Source: Prevotella melaninogenica (GTDB lineage Bacteria; Bacteroidota; Bacteroidia; Bacteroidales; Bacteroidaceae). From it: a stretch of DNA of 64,000 nt. This document shows positions 1 through 10,133 of this stretch, in pieces. A program made the position numbers and the translations under genes. The stretch is from positions 2,501-66,500 of the forward strand of contig NZ_CP072347.1 of the NCBI RefSeq assembly GCF_018127925.1. Direction: 5' to 3'. Position 1 is the stretch's first letter; each line of letters starts with the position of its first letter. The notes below the pieces were generated by a model. It made no database searches and was not told the DNA's origin. It worked only from the letters and a program-made list of their open reading frames with translations.

Positions 1-895
1 ACCTCTTATGGAAATCGTCGCACGCGGCACCTAAATGCCTTTCGGGGAGTACGAGCTATCTCCAAGTTTGATTGGCCTTTCACTCCTACACTCACCTCAT
101 CGGGAAGCTTTTCAACGCTTATCCGTGCGGTCCTCCATCCGGTGTTACCCGGACTTCAACCTGGGCAAGTGTAGATCACTTGGTTTCGCGTCTACCCCAT
201 CTGACTCGACGCCCTATTCAGGCTCGCTTTCACTGCGGATGCGCGTCTCATGACGCTTATCCTTGCCAGACATGGTAACTCGTAGGTTCATTATGCAAAA
301 GGCACGCCGTCACCGCTTACGCGGCTCCGACCGCTTGTAGGCGCATGGTTTCAGGAACTATTTCACTCTCCTCATCGGAGTGCTTTTCACCTTTCCTTCA
401 CAGTACTCGTTCACTATCGGTCTCACGGGAGTATTTAGCCTTACCGGATGGTCCCGGCGGATTCGCGCAGAATTTCACGTGTTCCGCGTTACTCAGGATA
501 CCACTACGTCTCGTCATGCTTCGAATACGGGATTATCACCCTCTATGATTGTTCTTTCCAGAACATTCTTCTCACAATCTAAGTACGACAGCGTGGTCCT
601 ACAACCCCTGCTAAGCGTTGCCACAAAGCAGGTTTGGGCTATTCCCCGTTCGCTCGCCACTACTAGGGGAATCATTATTTATTTTCTCTTCCTAAAGGTA
701 CTAAGATGTTTCAGTTCCCTTCGTTCGCCTCACTACGTCTGTAGTGATAACAGGTCTTCAACCTGCTGGGTTGTCCCATTCGGAAATCCTTGGATCAAAG
801 GTTATTTGCACCTACCCAAGGCTTATCGCAGCTTATCACGTCCTTCATCGCCTCCGTGAGCCAAGGCATCCGCCATGCGCCCTTTCTTACTTTCT
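1..895 (-). rRNA. 23S ribosomal RNA, 5' part (runs off the left edge)
   Basis: Read on the minus strand, the segment ending near 895 contains the conserved 23S 5' start, including the GGCGGATGCCTTGGCTC-type block (complement at about 858-880) that opens domain I. The strand, order and spacing after the 16S gene fit an rRNA operon transcribed leftwards. Only about 895 nt are present. The exact mature 5' end is estimated from alignment by eye and could be off by several bases. Short ORFs over this stretch are not genes. Confidence 0.95.
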
Positions 896-1310
896 TCGCC
901 TTCTCTGTAATTGCTTACAAAGAATGTAGCTCATACTTTCAGCTGTTGTGTGATTCTAAAGAATTTGAAGTTGTTTCTTCAATAATTAGAATGCTAATTC
1001 TTCCCATTATAGAAAGAATAGTTCTACATTACAGTCTTGCTTGTGTCAATATGTCAAAGATCTTATGCTGTTGCTCTGTGTATTCTGAGGCAGTGCCTCA
1101 GAAGCAGAAGACAGCGAAGTGGAGAATAAGGGCTTGAACCTTTATGTGAGCCTTAAACTCTAAACTCCTACATTTATATAATACAGAGTACAGTGAGTAC
1201 AAGAAGAAAAACGAACCAAAGGTTCTTTTATTTATCTTGATTACCGTTAACTTCTTGACTTGTATACTTACATACTTATCAACTAAATCAACTAATAAGC
1301 GAACTCTCCA
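896..1310 (-). other. 16S-23S internal transcribed spacer without tRNA genes
   Basis: About 415 nt between the 3' end of 16S and the 5' end of 23S. I looked for tRNA-Ile and tRNA-Ala, which commonly sit in Bacteroidetes spacers, and saw no cloverleaf or TTCGAATC-type T-arm. The spacer holds a perfect hairpin at 1085-1101 (CTGAGGCA/TGCCTCAG), a boxA-like GATCTTTGACAT at 1051-1062, and a short GAACC/GGTTC hairpin followed by a T-rich run (minus strand, about 1205-1225) that resembles a weak terminator. Confidence 0.85.
1051..1101 (-). promoter_or_regulatory. Candidate rRNA antitermination signal (boxB-like hairpin and boxA) in the spacer
   Basis: On the minus strand a perfect stem, CTGAGGCA with TGCCTCAG (1085-1101), is followed about 22 nt later by GATCTTTGACATATTG (boxA-like, about 1047-1062), which resembles the TGCTCTTTA core of bacterial rRNA boxA. 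The same hairpin core and spacing recur in the 16S leader. Function as a nut site is inferred from position and resemblance. Confidence 0.5.
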
Positions 1311-2843
<1,533 letters not shown>

Positions 2844-3174
2844 AAATATGTTTTGGTGATAAGTGATAGGTGATAAGTGATAATGAATACCATGTTAACC
2901 CAAACGCTTCACCGAGTAATCTCTGTTTCAGAACGCTTATCCTAAAAGTATCAAGTAAAAAGCACCTTTTCTTTTGTTCCTTAATTATTTTGAGGCGGTG
3001 CCTCAAAAGTAGGGACAACGAATTGATCGGTTCGTTTCTTTTACCCATCCATTTGATATAAAACCAAACAGACGCTTCTTGTACTACTTCTCTGTTTATG
3101 TAAATCTTTTCAAAGAACTCTTTCTTTAACCGCTTTAAGCAACTTGCCAGGTGGCTTGTTTTGTAAAGCGAGTG
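2844..3174 (-). other. rRNA leader with boxB/boxA-like signals
   Basis: The leader between the promoter and mature 16S is about 325 nt. It carries the hairpin TTGAGGCACCGCCTCAA (complement at 2989-3005), followed downstream by a TGCTTTTTACTTGAT boxA-like stretch (complement at 2950-2965), the same order as in the 16S-23S spacer. Close to 16S (2868-2884) there is a tandem GGTGATAAGTGATA repeat. It could pair with GTTGATAAGT after 16S to form a processing stem; that pairing is inferred. There is no gene here. Confidence 0.55.
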
Positions 3175-3206
3175 CAAAGGTATAGACTTTTCGTGTAACC
3201 TCCAAA
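3175..3206 (-). promoter_or_regulatory. rRNA operon promoter
   Basis: The minus strand has TACCTTTG (complement 3175-3182), a match to the Bacteroides -7 consensus TANNTTTG, and TTTG (complement 3203-3206) as the -33 element, with a 20-bp spacer. An A/T-rich block lies directly upstream (about 3210-3245) like an UP element. Transcription would start near 3168 and read through 16S and 23S. Confidence 0.8.
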
Positions 3207-3388
3207 TGTTTTGAAGGAAAATTTTATCAAAAAAGTGTTTTTTCTTCGTTAGAGAGAAGATAAACCCTATTTCACCTTATTATATATATAAGACCATGAT
3301 AAAACTTTTTTGTAATCACATCACTATGAGTAATCCCCCTTCAAGGTACTCAACCACTCACAAAAGAGACTTATAACACCCCATTCAC

Positions 3389-6259
3389 TTATTCTTTAAA
3401 CGATTTTATCAGATGCCAAGCCTCTCTAACCCATAAGACTAAAGAGGAACCAATCAAGATAATTGCCCAATCCTCAACAGATAATCCACCCTTAACGATA
3501 TTAAAGAACTTTTGCAGAATAGGAAGTTCCACCATCGCAATTTGTCCTATAAAGATAATTGAGATAATAAAGAGCAATCCACGACATCCCTTGAAATGAA
3601 GCGCACTCCGTCCAGTTTCAAAAGCACGCGCATTGAACAGATAGAAGAAATGCGTCATTACAAAGATAGTAAAAATCAAAGTCAACTCGTATGGGCTAAG
3701 TCCATTAACCTCACCAAGCTGCAAATGAAGAATATCTCTCAATGCAGTAATATCAGCATGTTCGAAGATATAAAGCAATACCAACAGCAGCACAAAGAAG
3801 AAACCACCCACACCAATGATATTCCAACCCATAGAACGATTGATAATAAAGGCATTCCTATCACGTGGACAGTCCTTCATCACCTTCTCTGATGGAGGCA
3901 AAGAAGCCAACGCCATTGCCGCAAAGGTATCCATAATAAGATTTACCCACAGCATCTGCGTTACTGTCAGCGGAGACTCCGTACCCATAAACGCACCAGC
4001 AAGTACGAGGAAACAAGCTGCAACATTGACGGTTAGCTGAAAGAGTAAGAAACGTTGTATATTCTGATAAAGCGAACGTCCCCACATCACAGCCTTCCCA
4101 ATACTACTAAAAGAGTTATCGATAATCGTAATATCCGAAGCCTCCTTAGCAACAGAAGTACCATCACCCATCGAAAGTCCCACATGTGCCGCTTGTAACG
4201 CAGGTGCATCGTTGGTTCCATCTCCCGTAACAGCTACCACCTCATTACAACGTTGCAACGATTCCACAAGACGTTTCTTATCCAACGGACGAGCGCGAGA
4301 GATAATCTTCAGATCCTTCACACGCTTATCCAATTCATCATCAGAAAGCGCAGCAAAGTCAGGACCACTTATAATATTCTTATCCGTATCACTACTTGTC
4401 CACAAGCCAATTTGTCTACCAATCTCCTTAGCCGTCCTTGCGGTATCTCCAGTTACTATCTTCACGTCAATACCCGCCTTCATACATTCAGCGACAGCCT
4501 CAGGCACATCACTTCTCACAGGGTCGCTAATTGCGACAATACCCTGGAACGTTAGATTATCAGCGACAACTCTTCCCTCCTTAAAGACCTCCGCTTTACC
4601 ATCTACAATCTGATAAGCAAAGCCCAACGTTCGCATAGCCTGCTCTTGATAGTCTTCCAACTGATGCTCAATCTCCTCTTTCGGCACATTGCAATCAGTT
4701 TGTTTGCAAAGGCCATAGACAATCTCTGGCGCACCCTTCACATAGAGAATCTGCTTACCTTCTATCAAAGCAGAGTTGACAAGCACTGCCATATACTTCC
4801 GTTCTGTGGTAAAAGGAAGCTCATCAATAACCTGCACAGCCTCTCTCAGTTCCTGATAAGAAACCTGATTATCCTTCAACCAAAGAAGTAATGCACCTTC
4901 AGTAGGGTTACCCAAAACCTTAAGATTACACGCATCGGTATAATCTATTGAAGCAGTAGAATTGACAGCTATCCCCTCTTTCAACAAACAAGAAGCAAGA
5001 CCATCATCTAATGCCTGATTAGCTAAAGCATAGAATTGAGTTTGATAAACACGCATCTGGTTCTGTGTCAGCGTACCCGTCTTATCCGTACAGATAACCG
5101 TTGTAGCACCCATTGTCTCACAAGCATGCATCTTACGTACAAGATTATTGGTCTTCATCATTCGGCGCATACTATAAGCCAAGCTCAATGTCACAGCCAT
5201 AGGAAGACCTTCTGGCACTGCAACAACAATCAATGTAACAGCAATCATCATTGTATTCAGCACATGAGAAAGCAATCCTGCCATACTCTTATCGGGCATG
5301 AGGCAATCATGAAAAACTATCACACACGCCATCAAAATACAGAAATAAGCAACAGTGCTGATTGTTTTCGAATACCACTTCCAGCCATCAAACTTCCTGA
5401 TAACAAGCCAAAAGAAGATGATAGTAGGAATGGTTAAAGTACAAACAATAGGACTCCAATGGAAAAACACCATTAATCTACCTACAATGATAAGTCCTGC
5501 AAAGACATAACTTAGTTTCGTAATAAGCACACTCAGTCCATCAAGTTGCTCACTAAGAGGTGTTTTAACGCTATCATCAATTTGTGCAGCCTCAAACACC
5601 TTACCATTTTCTGTCCTATCGCCTACAGCCTCAACCTGAAAGATACCATGCCCCTCCATTACCTTCGTACCACGTAACACCTGGTTCGTAGCGTATGAAG
5701 CATCCTTTTCAAACTCCTCCTCTTTTACCGATTTATAAGCAGGTACGCTCTCTCCATTCAGTGTAGACTCATCAACATGCAATGAGATTGCCTCCAACAA
5801 CCTACCGTCAGCAGGAATCTCAGCACCTGTATTGATAATAACAATATCGCCAACTACAATATCTTTTTTAGCAACAGTCGTTGTATTTCCATTTCTGATG
5901 ACCTCCACCTCCTCTTCATCGTTCACTTGATTGAGGATAGCAAACTCTTTATCCGCTTTTAATTCAAAGAAGAAAGCAATCGTCATAGCCAAGAAGATAG
6001 CGAGGAATATACCGACTGGTTCGAAGAAAACGGCTGTGCCATCTTCAACATGAAGGCCCCAATACTCCCAACAAGAGATAGCAATAGAGAGAAAACCCGC
6101 AATAAGCAGAATAATAATCAGTGGGTCTTCAAACTTTTCCAAGAACTGTTTCCATAGTGGATTCTTCTCTCGGGGCGTTAGCACATTAGCCCCATATTGC
6201 TCACGACTCTTCAACACCTCTGTGTCAGTCAATCCTTCATAATGTTTCTTTTGCTTCAT
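3389..6259 (-). CDS. Calcium-type P-type ATPase (P2 family)
   Basis: A 956-residue membrane pump that would use ATP to export Ca2+ (or a similar cation) from the cytoplasm. The N-terminal cation-ATPase domain (about 1-80) is followed by the actuator domain with LNGES near residue 170, the PEGLP ion-site motif in TM4 near 350, the phosphorylation motif DKTGTLT at about 392, TGDGTNDAP near 680, and six C-terminal helices. Length and motif order fit the eukaryotic PMCA/SERCA-like bacterial group; exact ion selectivity cannot be read by eye. It stands alone, downstream of its own promoter (TAACTTTG, complement 6383-6390) and converging on nothing; the rRNA promoter begins shortly after its 3' end, on the same strand. 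Confidence 0.93.
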   Translation of the reverse strand: MKQKKHYEGLTDTEVLKSREQYGANVLTPREKNPLWKQFLEKFEDPLIIILLIAGFLSIAISCWEYWGLHVEDGTAVFFEPVGIFLAIFLAMTIAFFFELKADKEFAILNQVNDEEEVEVIRNGNTTTVAKKDIVVGDIVIINTGAEIPADGRLLEAISLHVDESTLNGESVPAYKSVKEEEFEKDASYATNQVLRGTKVMEGHGIFQVEAVGDRTENGKVFEAAQIDDSVKTPLSEQLDGLSVLITKLSYVFAGLIIVGRLMVFFHWSPIVCTLTIPTIIFFWLVIRKFDGWKWYSKTISTVAYFCILMACVIVFHDCLMPDKSMAGLLSHVLNTMMIAVTLIVVAVPEGLPMAVTLSLAYSMRRMMKTNNLVRKMHACETMGATTVICTDKTGTLTQNQMRVYQTQFYALANQALDDGLASCLLKEGIAVNSTASIDYTDACNLKVLGNPTEGALLLWLKDNQVSYQELREAVQVIDELPFTTERKYMAVLVNSALIEGKQILYVKGAPEIVYGLCKQTDCNVPKEEIEHQLEDYQEQAMRTLGFAYQIVDGKAEVFKEGRVVADNLTFQGIVAISDPVRSDVPEAVAECMKAGIDVKIVTGDTARTAKEIGRQIGLWTSSDTDKNIISGPDFAALSDDELDKRVKDLKIISRARPLDKKRLVESLQRCNEVVAVTGDGTNDAPALQAAHVGLSMGDGTSVAKEASDITIIDNSFSSIGKAVMWGRSLYQNIQRFLLFQLTVNVAACFLVLAGAFMGTESPLTVTQMLWVNLIMDTFAAMALASLPPSEKVMKDCPRDRNAFIINRSMGWNIIGVGGFFFVLLLVLLYIFEHADITALRDILHLQLGEVNGLSPYELTLIFTIFVMTHFFYLFNARAFETGRSALHFKGCRGLLFIISIIFIGQIAMVELPILQKFFNIVKGGLSVEDWAIILIGSSLVLWVREAWHLIKSFKE

Positions 6260-6382
6260 AATAATCTTAGCAAGTTTATTTAGATGGACTTAATCCTATC
6301 CTACAATTAATAAGTAGATAGCAGTTCCTTTCACTAATTCCTAATCCTTTCATAACTTTATCAACTTTGATATATCTGTTTG

Positions 6383-6390
6383 CAAAGTTA
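6383..6390 (-). promoter_or_regulatory. -7 promoter element for the calcium ATPase gene
   Basis: The minus strand reads TAACTTTG, matching the Bacteroides -7 consensus, about 125 nt upstream of the ATPase start. No good -33 match is visible at the expected spacing. Confidence 0.5.
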
Positions 6391-6585
6391 CAAATAATCT
6401 GATTATTATCTGCATTTCTGTAACTTACAAATCATAAAATCATGTATTTCTTAATAAAATTCTGAAGTCATTAGTTCTAAACGATACCCACTCTCCTATT
6501 CTTTTCCTATCCTTTTAGTATTATTGTCATCCCAATACATATATGTTTTTGCGAAACTTAATCATAATGCTATGAATATTGCATA

Positions 6586-6729
6586 GAAACTATGGTAAAG
6601 ATAATAAACTTATGAGGAAGAAAAAATAATGGAGGAAAAACATTATTCAAGCAAAAATATCACGTTAACATAAGCAATAAACTATCATTATTTAACTTAA
6701 TAAACATTTGCTATCATACCATTTACCAA
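6586..6729 (+). repeat. Direct repeat copy A (downstream flank of the accessory block)
   Basis: About 144 bp starting GAAACTATGGTAAAGATAAT and ending CATTTACCAA. It aligns along its whole length, in the same orientation, with 10844-10993. By eye the identity is about 75-80% with small indels. Copy B is the natural upstream region of the DUF438 gene; copy A has no gene of that kind after it. The rest of the 6260-6800 gap is AT-rich and, apart from the ATPase promoter, I see nothing in it. Confidence 0.85.
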
Positions 6730-6800
6730 GAACACCGTAGCCTCAAACTGAAAGACTTTTTCTCAATAGCCATGCCGTTCCTTCTTTATAAAATTTTCCT

Positions 6801-7601
6801 TCACTTTGAAGGTTTCACGGCAACAACAGAAAACAGCAATGGTATCTCGCCATTCTTTCCTGCGACTTTGAATGTTCCATTCTTTTCAGCAGCCATATTC
6901 CCAAATAGGTTGAAAGGTGAGTAATCATACTCCCCGAAAGACTGGACCTGTAAGTCATTATTGAGCAAACCATTCAGCACTACAGCTAACCCATGATTCC
7001 ACGTAACGGTCTTTTGCCGATTGTCATTTTCCGAATCAGTGTAGGTAGATTCTTCCACAATGTAAGGCTCTTTGCGTGAATAAGCATATCGGACTTGCGA
7101 GAATTCTTCATTAAACATCCACAATATGGGATGGAATTCCACGATAACAAACTTTCCACCGTCTTTCAGCGTTTGTGAAATTACTTGTCCCCATTGGATT
7201 AAGTCTGGCAACCAATTAACTACACCATAAGATGTGTATACAATGTCGAACTTCTGCCCTTTCAACATAGTAGGCGCATCATAGATATTGCAGCAACAGA
7301 ATTGTGCATTCAGCCCTAACTCCTCATTCAACGACTTTGCTGTTTGTATAGCCTCTTCCGAGAAATCCACACCAACGATATTAGCTCCCATCTTTGACAG
7401 GGAAAGCGTATCCATGCCGAAATGGCATTGAAGATGCAGAATAGACTTTCCTCGAACATCTCCTAATAGAGACAAATCCAAGTCAGGAACAGACTTTACC
7501 TTTCTTTTAAACTTGTCCAAGTCGTAAAATGAAGAATACAAATGAATTTTTGTTCTTGCATTCCACGCTTCTTTGTTTATCTTATAATAATCTTCCATCA
7601 T
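6801..7601 (-). CDS. Class I SAM-dependent methyltransferase
   Basis: A 266-residue Rossmann-fold methyltransferase of unknown substrate. Motif I is recognisable as the LHLQCHFGMDTLSL stretch, followed by NIVGVDFSEEAI, where the acidic residue would bind SAM ribose. I chose the ATG at 7601 (MMEDYYKINKEAWN) because the longer frame to 7670 overlaps the HXXEE gene and adds an unlikely N-terminus; this start leaves a 7-base gap to that gene's stop. It is the last gene of the six-gene leftward block. Related proteins act on small molecules; nothing here fixes the substrate. Confidence 0.85.
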   Translation of the reverse strand: MMEDYYKINKEAWNARTKIHLYSSFYDLDKFKRKVKSVPDLDLSLLGDVRGKSILHLQCHFGMDTLSLSKMGANIVGVDFSEEAIQTAKSLNEELGLNAQFCCCNIYDAPTMLKGQKFDIVYTSYGVVNWLPDLIQWGQVISQTLKDGGKFVIVEFHPILWMFNEEFSQVRYAYSRKEPYIVEESTYTDSENDNRQKTVTWNHGLAVVLNGLLNNDLQVQSFGEYDYSPFNLFGNMAAEKNGTFKVAGKNGEIPLLFSVVAVKPSK

Positions 7602-7608
7602 GTATTTC

Positions 7609-8142
7609 TTATTTATTACCCTTCTCCCAACGTTGAAACCTATCCATAAAGAAGAATGCAGAAAACACACTTAGTATGGTAAGCACAATACCAATAACTG
7701 CCCATAAAACCATTTGTGAGAAGGATAGAACTGTTACTTTTGAGAATTCAACAAAAGAATAGATGCAGTAAGGCAATGTTAGGAGGCTTGTAATGATAAC
7801 TGGCACATACTTTCGATATACAATCCACTGTACGATATGCATTAACAAGTGAACGGAATATCCTGTCAATGCAGCAAACCACCATTGATATTGACCTGTC
7901 CAAACCGAGCAAAACGAAACAACAGAAATAAGTATGAACTCGTGAGCAGTACCAACGGCAAAGGTAGAAGTGGAATAATCAAAAGATCCTTGTCGAGTAA
8001 AAAACGATTCTATTTTAGGGAATCGTTTTCTCAATTCTTCCCTATTTCTGTCAATCCAACGCCTAAACATAATAATTTCCTCGTAATCATGAACCATAAA
8101 CACGAAAGGAAGAAGCATCATTATTAAGTTTATTTTTGCCAT
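7609..8142 (-). CDS. HXXEE domain membrane protein
   Basis: A 177-residue integral membrane protein with the defining HDYEE (HXXEE) motif at about residues 18-22 inside the first hydrophobic segment, then a basic stretch (FRRWIDRNREELRKRF) and about three further membrane segments. The family has no established biochemical role; the conserved His/Glu set suggests metal binding or hydrolase chemistry in the membrane, which is speculation. It lies 15 bases downstream of the GNAT gene and 7 bases upstream of the methyltransferase, so the three are probably co-transcribed. Confidence 0.8.
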   Translation of the reverse strand: MAKINLIMMLLPFVFMVHDYEEIIMFRRWIDRNREELRKRFPKIESFFTRQGSFDYSTSTFAVGTAHEFILISVVSFCSVWTGQYQWWFAALTGYSVHLLMHIVQWIVYRKYVPVIITSLLTLPYCIYSFVEFSKVTVLSFSQMVLWAVIGIVLTILSVFSAFFFMDRFQRWEKGNK

Positions 8143-8157
8143 AATTTCTCTTTTTAT

Positions 8158-8718
8158 TTATTTCAAACTACCATACTGTTTCTTCCAATCCTCTAAAGTG
8201 ATTTTAGTAAAATGTTCTGTGCGAACCTCATTTAACAGTGGAACAGGCTTATTATCTTCTGTATGACTGTAAACAAATCCGCATTTCTCTTGTGCTCGTT
8301 TCGATTTCTCGTTGCCATCGTAGTACCCACACCAAACTGTAGTTTTCCCTAAATCCTCAAACGCATACCGAAGCAATTCGTTTACGGCTTCGGGTATCAA
8401 GCCTTGTCCCCAATAGGGTTCACCAATCCAATAACCTATTTCACACTCATTGTCTGTCATTTGTGCGCTTTTGATTTCACTTCTTGCAGTCATTATTCCA
8501 ACGCTGCCGACAGCTTCACCAGTTTCTTTCAACACAACTGCATAGGTTTCAGGAGCAGAGAGTACTGTTTTTATAATTTCACGACTGTTCTCTACACTTG
8601 TATGTGGTGCCCAACCAGCAATCGGACCAACGTTTGGATTCTGTGCATACTTGTATAATGCTTCAGCATCGCTTTCTTTCCATGCTCTCAATAGCAGGCA
8701 TTTTGTTTGTAGTTCCAT
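8158..8718 (-). CDS. GNAT family N-acetyltransferase (RimJ/RimL-like)
   Basis: A 186-residue acetyltransferase. The N-terminal TKCLLLRAWKESDAEALYKY is typical of the RimJ/RimL-type GNAT fold, and the acetyl-CoA region IGYWIGEPYWGQGLIPEA (about 95-113, Q/R-x-x-G-x-A type loop) is intact. Such proteins acetylate ribosomal protein N-termini, antibiotics or other amines; the substrate cannot be assigned. It is in the middle of the accessory block, 60 bp downstream of the ClbS/DfsB gene. A GGAAGATAAGAAAAAAG purine-rich stretch precedes the start. Confidence 0.85.
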   Translation of the reverse strand: MELQTKCLLLRAWKESDAEALYKYAQNPNVGPIAGWAPHTSVENSREIIKTVLSAPETYAVVLKETGEAVGSVGIMTARSEIKSAQMTDNECEIGYWIGEPYWGQGLIPEAVNELLRYAFEDLGKTTVWCGYYDGNEKSKRAQEKCGFVYSHTEDNKPVPLLNEVRTEHFTKITLEDWKKQYGSLK

Positions 8719-8778
8719 ACTTTTTTCTTATCTTCCACGTTTCTTTATTAGCCTTATTATAAGATTTCTATTGTTTGT

Positions 8779-9312
8779 TTATTGTGTTTTAATATGTACT
8801 TTTATTTTCTTTATCGCCCAATCATAATGGCTTGAAGTTGCTGAAACACTATAAGAACCAAGCGTAGAGGTACCCGTCCAATCGAATATGCCCTTGTTAA
8901 AGAGTTCGTTGTCAGAGAAAGTTGCAATCAATTCCATTACTTGTTGATGGCTTTCTTTTAACATTGCCTTTGCATCTGATAGCGATGTGTTTTGATGTTT
9001 CTTCCAAAACTCCACGTTCATTACTGGATATGTTTTCCAATTATAAGGCTCAGGAAGAAAAGATTCGCATTCTCCCTCACGATTGGAGTTTATCCAATTC
9101 AGTAACAACTGATGCCATTCATACAGATGAATAAGTACATCGCGCAGATTTTTGTCCCTGCTCCAATGTGCTTCTTTGCCCATTGCAGCCATTTTTTCTG
9201 CAAAGGTTGCTGTCTGTAGCTCTTCGCTCATACTGTCTATGAGCTTCCACATCTTCTCAAATTGTCCATTAGCAGATGTTATTAAATCCACTTTTGTTGT
9301 TGCTCGTGCCAT
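8779..9312 (-). CDS. ClbS/DfsB family four-helix bundle protein
   Basis: A 177-residue cytoplasmic helical protein. MARATTKVDLITSANGQFEKMW and the later LRDVLIHLYEWHQLLLNW are characteristic of the ClbS/DfsB (DUF1706) family. ClbS protects colibactin producers by opening the cyclopropane warhead, and relatives are found in many non-producers, where the role is unknown. No pks-type cluster is visible nearby, so self-immunity to colibactin is not implied. The gene sits 8 bases downstream of the kinase-DUF3781 stop, a tight operon arrangement. Confidence 0.8.
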   Translation of the reverse strand: MARATTKVDLITSANGQFEKMWKLIDSMSEELQTATFAEKMAAMGKEAHWSRDKNLRDVLIHLYEWHQLLLNWINSNREGECESFLPEPYNWKTYPVMNVEFWKKHQNTSLSDAKAMLKESHQQVMELIATFSDNELFNKGIFDWTGTSTLGSYSVSATSSHYDWAIKKIKVHIKTQ

Positions 9313-9320
9313 TGTTTTTT

Positions 9321-10133
9321 TTATATTTTATCAGTTGAAATAACTCTGAATGTACAAGAGTTAACGGTGATACGGATATGTTCTGTATCATTAGTTATAT
9401 AATAGTTCTTTCCTTTTTTCAGGAAATGATTCGTATCTGTATGCATGATAATGTCTGAAATAAAACTTTCTATTTCTTGTGGCGATAGATAAAGTCCGAG
9501 CTTTCGGTTTATTCTGTCATACACAAATTTTGTATAACAGAGCTTTTCTATGATGGTTGCTTTCAGCGAATCGTCTATGCTTTCATATTCTTGACCATCT
9601 CCTTTTTGCGAAAGACTATCGGCAACCTTTTCTTTTAGTTCGGTTTGGCATTGTTTAATGGTCTTTCCTGCTGTGTCAATGATGATGCGGTTTTTGTGCC
9701 ACTCGTGATATTCTCGGTTTTCGATGTCGTCCCACACAGGGAGATTCATATTTGCTACTTCTGTACTTCTCTGTTCTGCACGCTTTTTGTGTTCTTTCTT
9801 ATCCGAACATATAACCTCAATATTTACAAAACGACAGTTGTTATTAACAGCAACCTCTTCCCATTCTTGCCTTGTCAGTTCAATAGGGTTACAACAATCA
9901 GCCACGACATTGTTGCCCAATTGCAAATTGTCGGCTGCCATACGATATGCCAACCGATAGCCTTCTCCCTCAACATTGATACGACACAAGTCTTTCAAAC
10001 CTTGTTCAATGGTATCAATGCGCAGATAAACAGCTCCAAACTCTTTTACTAAAAATCTTGCAAGTGTGGATTTGCCAACTGCTGGTAGCCCAGAGAAAAT
10101 AAAAAGAATGGCTTTGCCCATTGTAATATTCAT
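9321..10133 (-). CDS. P-loop kinase fused to a DUF3781 domain
   Basis: A 270-residue protein. The N-terminal part (about 1-165) is an AAA/zeta-toxin-like nucleotide-binding kinase with Walker A GLPAVGKST and a later acidic RIDTIEQ region. The C-terminal part (about 190-270, from DSLKATIIEKLCYTKFVYDR to VISTDKI) looks like DUF3781, which usually occurs as a small stand-alone protein. I chose the ATG at 10133 because it overlaps the stop of the HEAT gene as ATGA, suggesting translational coupling; the longer frame to 10211 lies inside that gene. An ATG at 10121 is the alternative. The phosphoryl acceptor is unknown. Confidence 0.75.
   Translation of the reverse strand: MNITMGKAILFIFSGLPAVGKSTLARFLVKEFGAVYLRIDTIEQGLKDLCRINVEGEGYRLAYRMAADNLQLGNNVVADCCNPIELTRQEWEEVAVNNNCRFVNIEVICSDKKEHKKRAEQRSTEVANMNLPVWDDIENREYHEWHKNRIIIDTAGKTIKQCQTELKEKVADSLSQKGDGQEYESIDDSLKATIIEKLCYTKFVYDRINRKLGLYLSPQEIESFISDIIMHTDTNHFLKKGKNYYITNDTEHIRITVNSCTFRVISTDKI

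Noticed and set aside
896-1310. tRNA genes in the rRNA spacer
   Set aside because: No cloverleaf or conserved T-arm could be found on either strand.
7602-7670. Longer N-terminus for the methyltransferase
   Set aside because: It overlaps the end of the HXXEE gene and does not fit the family start; ATG at 7601 is preferred.
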